A stretch of 64,000 nt of DNA from Muscardinus avellanarius (GCA_963383645.1 OY726559.1:125084721-125148720), one strand, 5' to 3'; shown: positions 34,801 through 45,490, numbered from the stretch's first letter. Notes: generated by a model not told the origin, from the sequence alone. A program made the numbers and translations.

Positions 34801-37800
34801 CTCTTGATGGTCCCAGTAGTGGCCTGGCTACTCAGTGGACTGATCCAGACCTCGCTGGCTCAAGCAGCGGCCTTGCCTCATGGGAGGCCCCAGTTCTGGT
34901 CTCGCTGGCCCCTGCACCGGTCTAACCCCTAAGCTGGCTTTGGTCCCGGCCTTGGAGGCCGCAGGAGTGAACTTGCCTCACGCCAGGCTCTGATGCTGGC
35001 CATTGGCCCCTGCACCGGTCTAACCCCTTGGCAGGATTCCAATCCCGGCCTCAGAGGCCCCAGCACCGGCCTAGCCTCACGGCAGGCTCCAATGCCGGCC
35101 TCGTTGGCCCCAGCACCAGCCTAACCCCTCGGCAGGTTCCGTTCCCGGGTTAGGAGGCCCCAGCACTGGTCATGTCTCATGGCAGGCTCCGATGCTGGCC
35201 TCGCCTCACGGCAGGCTCCAATGCCGGCCGTGCTGGCCCCAGCACCGGTCTAGCCCTTTGGCAGGTTGTTATCCTGGCCTCAGAAGCCCCAGTACCAGCC
35301 TTGCCTCACGGCAGGCTCTGATGCCGGCCTCGCTGGCCCCAGCACCGGCCTAACCCCTTGACAGGCTCTTATCCCGGCCTCAGATGTCCCAGTACCGGCC
35401 TTGCCTCACGGCAGGCTCCAATGCCGGCCTCACTGGCCTCAGCACTGGCCTAACCCCTCGGCAGGCTCTTATCCTGACCTTGGAGGCCCCAGTACCGGCC
35501 TTGCCTCAAGGCAGGCTCCAATCCCGGCCTCGGAGGCCTCAGCACCGGCCTTGCCTCACAGCAGGCTCCAATGCTGGCCTTGCTGGCCCCAGCATCGGCC
35601 TCACCCCTCGGCAGGCTCCAATCCCGGGCTCGGAGTCCCCAGTACCGGCCTTGCCTCATGGCAGGCTCCGGTGCCGGCCTCGCTGGCCCCAGCACCTTCC
35701 TAACCCCTTGGCAGGCTCTTATCCTGGCCTCGGAGGCCCCAGTACCGACCTTGCCTCAAGGCAGGCTCCGATGCCGGCCTCACTGGCCCCAGCACCGGCC
35801 TAACCCCTCGGCAGGCTCCGATCCCGGCCTCGGAGGCCCCAGCACTGGTCATGCCTCACGGCAGGCTCTTATCCTGGCCTCGGAGGCCCCAGTACCGGCC
35901 TTGCCTCAAGGCAGGCTCCGATGCCGGCCTTGCTGGCCCCAGCACCGGCCTAACCCCTCGGCAGGCTCCGATCCCGGCCTTGGAGGCCCCAGCACTGGTC
36001 ATGCCTCATGGCAGGCTCCGATGCCGGCCTCGCTGGCCCCAGCACTGGCCTAACCCCTTGGCAGGCTCTTATCCCGGCCTCGGAGGCCCCAGCACTGGTC
36101 ATGCCTCACGGCAGGCTCTTATCCTGGCCTCGGAGGCCCCAGTACTGGCCTTGCCTCACGGCAGGCTCCGATGCCGGCCTCGCTGGCCCCAGCACCGGCC
36201 TAACCCCTCGGCAGGCTCCGATCCCGGCCTTGGAGGCCCCAGCACTGGTCATGCCTCACGGCAGGCTCCGATGCCGGCCTTGCTGGCCCCAGCACCGGCC
36301 TAAACCCTCGGCAGGCTCTTATCCTGGCCTCGGACGCCCCAGTACCGGCCTTGCCTCATGGCAGGCTCCGATGCCAGCCTCACTGGCCCCAGCACCGGCC
36401 TAACCCCTCGGCAGGCTCTTATCCCAGCCTCGGATGCCCCAGTACTGGCCTTGCCTCAAGGCAGGCTGATGCCGGCCTCGGAGGCCCCAGCACCAGCCTT
36501 GCCTTACGGCAGGCTCCGATGCCGGCCTCGCTGGCCCCAGCACCGGCCTAACCCCTCAGCAGGCTCTTATCCTGGCCTCGGAGGCCCCAGTACCTGCCTT
36601 GCCTCGAGGCAGTCTCCGATGCCGGCCTCGCTGGCCCTAACTCCGGCCTAACCCCTCGGCAGGCTCCGATCCCGGCCTTGGAGGCCCCAGCACTGGTCAT
36701 GCCTCATGGCAGGCTCCGATGCTGGCCTCGCTGGCCCCAGCACCGGCCTAACCCTTCGGCAGGCTCTTATCCTGGCCTCGGAGGCCCCAGTACCGACCTT
36801 GCCTCAGGGCAGGCTCCAATCCTGGCCTTGGAGGCCCCAGCACTGGCCTTGCCTCACAGCAGGCTCCGATGCCAGCCTCGCTGGCCCCAGCACCGGCCTA
36901 ACCCTTCGGCAGGCTCTTATCCTGGCCTCGGAGGCCCCAGTACCGGCCTTGCCTCAAGGCAGGCTCCGATCCCGGCCTCGGAGGCCCCAGCACCGGCCTT
37001 GCCTCACGGCAGGCTCCGATGCCGGCCTCGCTGGCCCCAGCACCGGCCTAACCCCTCGGCAGGCTCTTATCCCAGCCTCGGAGGCCCCAGCACCGGCCTT
37101 GCCTCACGGCAGGCTCCGATGCCGGCCACACTGGCCCCAGCACCGGCCTAACCCCTGGGCAGGCTCTTATCCTGACCTCGGAGGCCCCAGTACCGGCCTT
37201 GTCTCATGGCAGGCTCTGATGCCAGCCTCGCTGGCCCCAGCACCGGCCTAACCCCTCAGCAGGCTCCGGTCCCGTCCTCGGGGGCCCCAGCACTGGCCTT
37301 GCCTCAAGGCAGGCTCCGATGCCGGCCTCGCTGGCCCCAGCACCGGCCTAACCCCTCGGCAGGCTCCGATCCCGGCCTTGGAGGCCCCAGCACTGGTCAT
37401 GCCTCATGGCAGGCTCCGATGCCGGCCTCGCTGGCCCCAGCACTGGCCTAACCCCTTGGCAGGCTCTTATCCTGGCCTCGGAGGCCCCAGCACTGGTCAT
37501 GCCTCACGGCAGGCTCTTATCCTGGCCTCGGAGGCCCCAGTACCGGCCTTGCCTCACGGCAGGCTCCGATGCCGGCCTCGCTGGCCCCAGCACCGGCCTA
37601 ACCCCTCGGCAGGCTCCGATCCCGGCCTTGGAGGCCCCAGCACTGGTCATGCCTCACGGCAGGCTCCGATGCCGGCCTTGCTGGCCCCAGCACCGGCCTA
37701 AACCCTCGGCAGGCTCTTATCCTGGCCTCGGACGCCCCAGTACCGGCCTTGCCTCATGGCAGGCTCCGATGCCAGCCTCACTGGCCCCAGCACCGGCCTA

Positions 37801-38967
37801 ACCCCTCGGCAGGCTCTTATCCCAGCCTCGGATGCCCCAGTACTGGCCTTGCCTCAAGGCAGGCTGATGCCGGCCTCGGAGGCCCCAGCACCAGCCTTGC
37901 CTTACGGCAGGCTCCGATGCCGGCCTCGCTGGCCCCAGCACCGGCCTAACCCCTCAGCAGGCTCTTATCCTGGCCTCGGAGGCCCCAGTACCTGCCTTGC
38001 CTCGAGGCAGTCTCCGATGCCGGCCTCGCTGGCCCTAACTCCGGCCTAACCCCTCGGCAGGCTCCGATCCCGGCCTTGGAGGCCCCAGCACTGGTCATGC
38101 CTCATGGCAGGCTCCGATGCTGGCCTCGCTGGCCCCAGCACCGGCCTAACCCTTCGGCAGGCTCTTATCCTGGCCTCGGAGGCCCCAGTACCGACCTTGC
38201 CTCAGGGCAGGCTCCAATCCTGGCCTTGGAGGCCCCAGCACTGGCCTTGCCTCACAGCAGGCTCCGATGCCAGCCTCGCTGGCCCCAGCACCGGCCTAAC
38301 CCTTCGGCAGGCTCTTATCCTGGCCTCGGAGGCCCCAGTACCGGCCTTGCCTCAAGGCAGGCTCCGATCCCGGCCTCGGAGGCCCCAGCACCGGCCTTGC
38401 CTCACGGCAGGCTCCGATGCCGGCCTCGCTGGCCCCAGCACCGGCCTAACCCCTCGGCAGGCTCTTATCCCAGCCTCGGAGGCCCCAGCACCGGCCTTGC
38501 CTCACGGCAGGCTCCGATGCCGGCCACACTGGCCCCAGCACCGGCCTAACCCCTGGGCAGGCTCTTATCCTGACCTCGGAGGCCCCAGTACCGGCCTTGT
38601 CTCATGGCAGGCTCTGATGCCAGCCTCGCTGGCCCCAGCACCGGCCTAACCCCTCAGCAGGCTCCGGTCCCGTCCTCGGGGGCCCCAGCACTGGCCTTGC
38701 CTTATGGCAGGCTCCGATGCTGGCCTCGCTGACCCCAGCACCGGCCTAACCCCTCAGCAAGTTCCGGACCCGACCTCAGAGGCCCTAGCACAGGCCTTGC
38801 CTCATGGCAGGCTCCAATGCCAGCCTCGCTGGCCCCAGCATCGGTCTAACCCCTCTGCAGGTTCCAATCCCGGCCACGGAGGCCTCAGTAGTGGCCTTGC
38901 CTCACAGCAAGCTCCGATGTCGGCCACTGGCCCCGGCGCCCGCCTAACCCCTCAGCAGGTTCCGATC
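34800..38967. repeat. 50-bp GC-rich VNTR of the composite element
   Basis: Two related 50-bp units alternate. Type A starts GGCAGGCTCCGATGCCGGCC and continues TCGCTGGCCCCAGCACC. Type B starts GGCAGGCTCTTATCCTGGCC and contains the palindrome GGCCTCGGAGGCC. Units are homogeneous in the middle and more diverged at 34800-35100 and 38700-38967. Because 50 is not a multiple of 3, all forward frames stay open for 60-180 codons; these are not genes. CpGs are dense throughout. Confidence 0.96.
35941..38700. repeat. 1398-bp higher-order tandem duplication inside the VNTR
   Basis: Block about 35941-37310 recurs at 37339-38700 with an offset of exactly 1398 bases and only rare differences. Private variants are shared, such as the 2-base deletion giving GGCAGGCTGATGCC (36460s and 37860s), CGGACGCCCC, and CCTCGAGGCAGTCTC. 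1398 equals 28 units of 50 minus that 2-base deletion. Confidence 0.93.
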
Positions 38968-39456
38968 ACTGTCTTTGTGGTTATTATTTCAAAGGTTCCA
39001 GGTGTAATGTATCAGATCTCTGCCTCCCCTGAGTATTGGCCACTGGCATTGCCACTGCCTCCACCGTTTCAAATCCTTCCCAGGCTCTTTTTCCACTCTG
39101 AATGTTGTCCAGTGTTCCTAAGCATGCGTGATGGTAGCATTCGACATTTGGTGTAATTTCTCCAAAAAAATAAAGTTGGTAAGATCCGGTTTCTGCTTCT
39201 CCTGAATACAAGTCTCCACCACCATCGCGGAGAACTCTTTCAACACCGCATTTCTCCTTGGTCTCCGCTAAACTCTCTCCTTATATGTGATGTCTGATAT
39301 TCTTAACAATATAGAAAAATAGCAGTCCTCTTTCACGGCGAATTTTTCCATAAGTTCCAGTGCATTTAGATAAGTTTTGTCTGCATCTCCAGTGTCCTGG
39401 CATCCATAACCGCTTTCTTACCTCCTCTCCAATATTTTTCTTTATCTTTTTCTGTT

Positions 39457-39664
39457 CTGGGCCCGGTTTCTCCAGGGGTCTGGCGTGCTACTCGCAGTTC
39501 GGCCCGGGGCCCAGAGTCCCGCGACCCGGGCCCCAGCTGGCGTGCCCCACGCGCGACCCCCGCCCAGAACCCAGCATCTTACTGGGCCTGGTTTCTCCAG
39601 GGGTCTGGCGTGCTACGCACAGTTCAGCCTGGGGCCCAGAGTCCTGCGACCCTGGCCCCATCTC
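39457..39664 (-). promoter_or_regulatory. GC-rich 5' tandem module of the composite element
   Basis: A ~125-bp unit (39457-39581) and a partial 83-bp repeat (39582-39664) share CTGGGCC(C/T)GGTTTCTCCAGG, GGTCTGGCGTGCTAC and GGCCCAGAGTC. They form the 5' end in element sense, are CpG-rich, and stand where a promoter would be, like monomers at rodent L1 5' ends. Promoter function is inferred. Confidence 0.6.
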
Positions 39665-39904
39665 GAGATTATCATTTTTAATTTTGGATAAATTGCTATA
39701 ATACTAGATGTCAACCACTAAGCCAAGCATGGGAGGGAGGGATGGGGAGAGAATGGGGTGGGGATCAGGTGGGGGCTGACTGGGTGATGTGTGCATGTAT
39801 GTCTACAAAAGTTTGTATCCCACTATGATGTATGAATACAGTGCACCAATAAAAAAAAAGAAAGAAAGAAAGAAAAGAAGAAAATAAAAAGTGACAGAAA
39901 AAAA

Positions 39905-41448
39905 AATCTCTTCAAAGAAGTAATAGCAGAAAATTTTCCAAGCATAGAGCAAGAGGTTGATACACAGATCCTTTAGACAGGATCAGAGAAGAGGATCCCC
40001 ACGCCACATAATTGTCAAAATGACCACTGTGGAAGCCAAGCAGAGAATCTTAAAGGCAACAAAAACAAAGGGCCAAGTGACATTCAGAGGCAAACCAATT
40101 AGAATCACTCCAGACTTCCCAAACCAAGTCATGAGAGCCAGAGGGCATGGAGTAACATATTCCAAACTCTGAAAGAAAACAACTACCAGCCAAAAATTTC
40201 TTACCAATCAAAAGTATCTATCAAATTAGATGGGGAAATGAGAAGCTTCCATGAAAAACAGAAACTGAAGGAATTTATGTCTTCCAAACCAGCGCTAGAG
40301 AAAATACTCAAAGAGATTAACTACAAAGAAGAAATAGGTAATACACACCAGAACCAGAGAAACAAGATTTTCCATCCAGCAGACAACTAAGATTGGTTAT
40401 CTTTGGAGATTCATTATTTATTTTAGTCTTTTACCTATTTCTAAATTGTATTGCTTGCTTTTATTGATGCTAATTTTTAGGATTTCTATTTGGAATATTA
40501 ATATACCTTCAGATATAGCATTTGGAAATATTTTATCCCATTCTATCAGTAACTTTTAACTCTGTTTACATTGTCTTTGGATGTACAATTTTTTTAGGAA
40601 GTTTGTTTGTTTACCCTTTTGTTGCCTGTGCCTTTGAAATCATATCCAAGAAATCACTGCCAATTTCAATGTTGTGAAGTTTTATGACCCAGATTTTCTT
40701 CTAAAAGTTTATAGTCTTAAGATTTATATTTAGGTCTTTTATCTATTTTGAGTTAATATTTGTATATGGTGTTAGGTAAGGGTCCAATTTTATTCTTTTT
40801 CATGTAATTATTATTTTTCAACAATATTTAGTGAAAAGATGATTTCCTTCACCAAATGTTCTTGGAAACCTTGTCAAAAATAACTTGATCATATATCAAA
40901 GAATTTATTTCTAGGCTTTTTATTTTACTCCACTGGTTTATATATCTGCCTTTATAGCAGTACTATACTATTTCAATTATTGTAGCTTTATAAGGTTTGA
41001 AATCAGAAAATGTACATCTTCTAGCTTTGTTCTTTTTTTTTAGATTGTTTTTGATATTTAGAGTTTATATTTCATGTTAGGATAGATTTTTTCTGAAAAA
41101 TAAATAAATCAATTTATGATAGTTTGACCTTAAAAAAAAGAAAAAATATCCTCTGGTAAGAAAGAAAGCAGAAAGAAATATTGAAATCTTATTTCTAAGT
41201 CATCAAAAGCATGGTATCAGACAAATGAATCTGTTATGTGAAATGATCATTGTTAATTTTGGATAAATTGCTATAATACTAGATGTCAACCACTAAGCCA
41301 AGCATGGGAAGGAGGGATGGGGAGGGAATGGGGTGAGGATTGGGTAGGGGCTAACTGGGTGATGTGTGCATGTACGTCTACAAAAGTTTTTTTTTTAAAA
41401 TCCCATTATGATGTATGAATACAGTGCACCAATAAAAAAAATTAAAAA
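39905..41448 (+). mobile_element. HAL1-like element, copy 2 (5'-truncated)
   Basis: Begins inside ORF1 (AATCTCTTCAAAGAAGTAATAGC) and keeps the ~137 bases missing from copy 1, including the R-S-P-R-like G-S-P-R-H-I-I-V-K stretch (39957-40170). Then it follows copy 1 closely: ORF1 C-terminus, reversed ORF2 segment (about 40400-41110), G-rich 3'UTR and tail. It directly follows the tail of copy 1. Confidence 0.82.
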
Positions 41449-41458
41449 AAATCTGTCA
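41449..41458. repeat. Target-site duplication, right copy (AAATCTGTCA)
   Basis: Matches 31893-31902 and closes the block that holds both HAL1-like copies. Confidence 0.88.
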
Positions 41459-43101
41459 ATTCTTCCATGTTTTTCAGTTTATTGGAGTATAAATTTTCAG
41501 AATAGTTTCTGGTGATCCTCTAAATTTCCCAATTCTCTGTGGTGATGTCTCTTTTTTCATTTCTGATTTTAATAATTTAAGTTGATTCTCTCTTTTGGTT
41601 AGGTTGGCTAGGGGTTTGTCGATCTTATTAATCTTTTCAAAAATTCGGCTTTTTGTTTTGTTAATCCTTTGTATTGTTTTTTATTGTCTGTTTCATTTAT
41701 TTCTGCTCTGATTTTAATTATTTAATTGTTATTTAATTATTATTCTGCTTTCTGCTGGCTTTGGGATTAGGCTGTTCCTGTTTTTCTAAGTCCTTGAGAT
41801 GTGTCATTGGCTTGTTTATCTGGCAACTTTCTGTTCTTATGTAGGCACTTAATGCTATAAATTTTCCTCTTAACACTGACTTTAAAGTGTCCCATAGGTT
41901 TTGGTATGTTGTGTCTATTTTTGTTTGATTTCAGGATTTTTAAAAATTTCTCCCCTTATTTCTGATCTGATCCAATCCTCATTCAGGAGTTTATCATTCA
42001 ATATACATGTACTTACATAATTTCTTTTGGTCTTCTTATTGTTGATTTCTACTTTCATTCTGCTGTGATTTGAAAAAGATGCAGGGAATTATATTACATC
42101 TTTTGAGTTTTCTGGTGCTTGCTTTGTGGCCCAGAATGTGGTGAATTTTGGAGAAGCTTTCATGGGAAGCTAAGAAGAATGTGTACTCAGCTGTTGCTGG
42201 TTGAAATATTCTGTATATGTCTATTAGGTACATTTGGTTTATAGTTTTCTTTAGTTCTGAAGAATATTTACTCATCTTTTGCCTTGAAGATCAATCTAGT
42301 GGGGTGGTGTGTTGAAATTTTCCAATATTATTGTATTTGGGTCTATTTGAGACCTGATGTCCTGTTTTACAAATATGGGTGCACTCTCATTTGGGCAAAA
42401 TGTTTACTATCATTATATCGTATTGCTGGATTGTTCCTTTTAAGAAGTGCCCTGCTTTGTGTTTTCTGATACGTTTTAGTTTGAAGCTTGTAAGTCTTCA
42501 TTTTATTAGATATCAACATTGCTACCCCTATTTGTTTTCGGTCTCTATTTGGCATGGTATATGTTTTAAATCCTTTTACCTTTGGCCTATGAATATCTTT
42601 GGCTATAAAGTGAGTTTCTTGCAAGAAGCATATATTAGAATTCATCTCTTCTATGGTTCTTGAATTTGTTTCTTTTTTTCTTCTTTATGATTTATTTAAG
42701 TATTTCTCTAGTGCTGGCTTAGTAGTCATGAATTTTTTAAGATTCTGCTTATCTTGGAACATTTTTATCTCTCCATCAATTTTGAATAATAACTTTGCTG
42801 GATATTGCAATCTTGGTTGGAAGTTTTTTCTTCCAGGGTCTGGATTACTTCATACCAGCCCCTCCTGACAGTCATGACTTGGGTTGTGAAGTCTGGAGTG
42901 ATTTTTATTGTTTTGCCTCTGAATGTCACCCATTCTTTTGTTCTCACTGCCTTTAAGATTCTTTCCTAATCTACTATGTTAGTCATTTTTATTATTATGT
43001 GGCATGGGAAATCCTTTTATGATCTTGTCTGAACAGTGTTCTGTGTGTCTCCTGTACATGGATGTCCAAGTCTTTTCTCATGTTTAGAAAATTCTCTGAA
43101 A

Positions 43102-43302
43102 GCCAGGCATGGTGGCACATGCTTGTAATCCCAACTGAGACAGGAGGATCACAGTTCGAGGCCAGCCTCAGCTACTTAATGAGGCCTTTTGCAATTCAGT
43201 GAGACCCTGTTTCAAAATAAAGAATTAAAAAAATAGGGCTGAGGGTGTAGCTCAAAGGTAGAATGCTCCTGGGTTCCATCCCCAGGACCGCAAAAAAGAA
43301 AA
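43102..43302 (+). mobile_element. B1-dID SINE in the host L1
   Basis: GCCAGGCATGGTGGCACATGC to CCATCCCCAGGACC. The B1 half has a short deletion after AATCCCAAC. Confidence 0.85.
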
Positions 43303-43406
43303 AAATATTTGAAATTATTTATCTGAATAGACTATGGATACCCTTGGTCTGTGCCTCTATTCCTTATTCAATGCCTTTTATCCATAAATTAGAATATTTT
43401 ATATTG

Positions 43407-43592
43407 GCCAGGCGTGGTGGCGCATGCTTGTAATCCCCGCGCTTGGGAGGCGGAGACAGGAGGATCGCGCAGGTTCAAAGCCAGCGGCGCTGGCTTAAGA
43501 GACCCTGTTTCCAAAAATAAAAAATAGGTCTGGGAGTGTAGCCCGGAGGTAAAAGGGCTTCCAGGAACCCCAGCACCACCAAAAAAAAAAAA
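43407..43592 (+). mobile_element. Young B1-dID SINE in the host L1
   Basis: Perfect 16-bp duplication AGAATATTTTATATTG at 43391-43406 and 43593-43608. Diagnostic end GGGCTTCCAGGAACCCCAGC. Confidence 0.95.
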
Positions 43593-43688
43593 AGAATATT
43601 TTATATTGTCCAATAATTGTTGGATGTTTAGGTTCTGTTGTTGTAATGTCTTCTGTAAACTGTTGACTGTGCTTTTGATTTAAAATGG

Positions 43689-44056
43689 TCTTCTTCTTCT
43701 TCTTCTTCTTCTTCTTCTTCTTCTTCTTCTTCTTCTTCTTTTCTAGTACTGGAACTCAAAGGCCTTCTGCTACCGAGCTATACCCTCAGTCTTATTTTTT
43801 TATTCATTTTTTTTTTTTTTTTTTTGGTGGTACTGAAGTTCCTGAAACCCTTCAACCTCTGGGCTACACTCTCTACACTCCCAGACCTTTTTTTTTTGTT
43901 GTTGTTGTTTCTTCTTTTTCCCAGACCTATTTTTATACTTTTTAATTTGGAAACAGGGTCTCTTAAGCCAGCGCGGCTGGCTTCAAACCTGCGCGATCCT
44001 CCTGTCTCTGTCCCAAGCACGGAGATTACAAGCGTGTGCCACCACGCCCAGCCAGA
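43689..44056 (-). mobile_element. (CTT)n, SINE ID half and a young SINE with internal duplication
   Basis: (CTT)18 at about 43689-43741 is followed by a reversed ID half (43742-43805) and a young SINE (43809-44056). The young copy carries CCCAGACCT twice, separated by a (TTG)n-rich stretch, showing a small internal duplication. Confidence 0.8.
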
Positions 44057-45490
44057 TTGTTTTCTATTGCTGTCTTCAATTCATTTATTGACTCCCTTCA
44101 TATTATTCAAGGCCTCTTTCTGATTCTTTCTTAAGGTCCCAATTTCCTTTTTTCACTTCCTGTATACTTTCTGTGAGGCCTTTCTTCATATTGAAGATCA
44201 AAATTTGGAATTTTCTTGCATTTCTTATAGATCAGTTTTGGTAATCTCCCTTGTTGTTGAGTTGTGGGAATTTATTGTCTCTTCATTTTTCCTCATTCTC
44301 CTATTTTCAGAGTTCTTGGGTTTATGTTTCTGTTGTCTTGGCATCTTCTTCTCTTTGTGTGTGAGTTTTTGTTGATAGGTGTTGCTCCAGATCACTGCTG
44401 GAAGAGATATCTCCAGCTGCCACTCACTTTGATATTAACCCTGAAGGCTGTGTCTACTATCATCCCACTGTTGTTCTACCTGTAGATTGTCAGTACTGAG
44501 TTGTTCTAGGGTTCCTTTTGCCCACTGCTATGGTGGCATTGAAGGGTTTCAGGTTCTAAGGTCAAGTATTCTGTCTATCACCACTTTATAGAGAGTTGGC
44601 TCAGAGGTGTGAACAGAATAGTTTGTGACCTATGCGTGTGTGTGTGTGGGGGGGGGTGTGGTACTGTAGCCCAGCTCTCCTGCAATGTTTGGGACCCTAT
44701 GCTGGTGTCCCTCTGTCAGACCTGGAGCAGAGGTGCCTGCACCCCTGGTGCTTCTCACTGCTCTACACTTGGGTCTCAGGGCTGCAATGTCACTGTAAAT
44801 GGTTTCCGTGTAAGTGCAGGGGGAGTCTGTGATTTCTGGCCCTGGGCCTGCATCTCCCTATCCACACTGGAGGAAGGTGTCTAGTGTAATCTCAGAGCAA
44901 CCCGCAGTGACCCTGTGCAGGTACTGGGTCCTGGGCACTATGGGCCTCTCCTGTGTCCCTGCAGGCTATGACCCGACCTACTCAGGGTAGACCACTAACT
45001 CTCAGACCACCAGGCTGCTCTGGGCAGTCTCCTGATGAGAAGCACAGTTGCAGTCCTGTGGGCTCCAGGTCTTTGGAGGGCACAGTGCGCTGCTGCAGGT
45101 GCAGGATTCTGGTGAGCGTGCAGACTTTGGGATCTTTTTTCATCCCTGGAACAAGGAGCTGACAGCTGAAGATACTGGAGTTCTGCCACCAATGACTTCA
45201 CCTCAAGTCCTTGGCTTCTTGCCGGGGATTTCTTGGGGCTGCAGAGTGGGCAGACCTGGCTCAGGCGGGCGAGCCAAGGTGTCATGGGCCTCTGCTGTGG
45301 TGGCGTTCACCAGGCCAGGCGTGAGCACGGTTCTTTGCCATCTCCTGTTCTGACTGCTGGCTTTGACTCCACCATGGTTCCCTTTTTTGTGTTTCATTCG
45401 TATATATCTTTGCTGTTTTTTTTTTTTTTTCTTACCAAGGAGCTGCCGTCTTGGAAGCTGATTTTCACTTGCTATGGTAACTGAGATGTG

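Larger units (their letters stand above)
34412..39664 (-). mobile_element. SVA-like composite VNTR retrotransposon, full length
   Basis: A 5253-bp unit inserted in reverse into HAL1-like copy 1. In its own sense (read from 39664 to 34412) it has: (1) a GC-rich module present about one and a half times (39664-39457); (2) about 490 bases of unassigned unique sequence (39456-38968); (3) a VNTR of about 83 units of 50 bp (38967-34800); (4) about 240 bases of unique sequence with CCAAT and TTTAAAA motifs; (5) an L1-type 3'UTR with a G-rich purine run and GATGTATGATTACAATGCACC-like end; (6) an A-rich tail. Perfect 15-bp duplications and the tail show L1-mediated insertion. It encodes no protein I recognise. 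The layout parallels primate SVA (5' GC-rich module, VNTR, 3' module, poly(A)), but I see no Alu-like or HERV-K SINE-R part. Confidence 0.88.
31903..39900 (+). mobile_element. HAL1-like L1-derived element, copy 1 (split)
   Basis: Pieces 31903-34411 and 39680-39900. Order: a 5' end with TTCCGGGAAGATGGCGACC (YY1-like AAGATGGC as in L1 promoters), an ~890-bp 5'UTR with internal tandem repeats (GGCGCCATATTGCCAGCAG twice; GATTTTGC...CAACCCAGT twice), ORF1 from an ATG at 32794 with coiled coil, then the ORF1 C-terminal domain (33239-33553, V-T-F-R-G-K-P-I-R-I-T-P-D-F). After that comes ORF2 C-terminal sequence in the opposite orientation (about 33560-34260), then a G-rich L1-type 3'UTR and A-rich tail (39680-39895). 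ORF1 has in-frame stops and lacks about 137 bases that copy 2 retains, so it is dead. Confidence 0.78.
30852..45490 (-). mobile_element. Near full-length old L1, antisense, host of the nested block
   Basis: L1 pieces occur at 30852-31287, 31526-31902, 41449-43101, 43303-43406, 43609-43688 and 44057-45490. Read in reverse they run from the ORF2 C-terminal part (left), through the ORF2 endonuclease with its Q-E-T-H-F motif (42367-42645), the end of ORF1 (42765-42947, with V-T-F-R-G-K and I-T-P-D-F), the ORF1 N-terminal coiled-coil region (about 44057-44300), and a long 5'UTR ending near 45455 with CCAAGACGGCAGC in sense. Frames are broken by many stops. The left end abuts a SINE tail and lacks an L1 3'UTR. 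Interruptions are four SINEs plus the 31903-41448 block. Confidence 0.85.

Noticed and set aside
34800..38967. CRISPR-like or satellite (centromeric) array
   Set aside because: Units abut without spacers, and the array is bounded by a retrotransposon's unique modules, tail and target duplication, in a mammalian genome.
35384..39156. Many overlapping plus-strand frames of 60-181 codons with repeated proline/alanine-rich peptides
   Set aside because: They arise because a 50-bp GC-rich unit without stops cycles through all three frames. No single start, no splice context, and the same peptides appear in every frame. The array is part of a retrotransposon.
34412..39664. True SVA or an endogenous retrovirus
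   Set aside because: No Alu-like region, no HERV-K-derived SINE-R, no paired LTRs and no gag/pol frames. Only the design resembles SVA, so I call it SVA-like.
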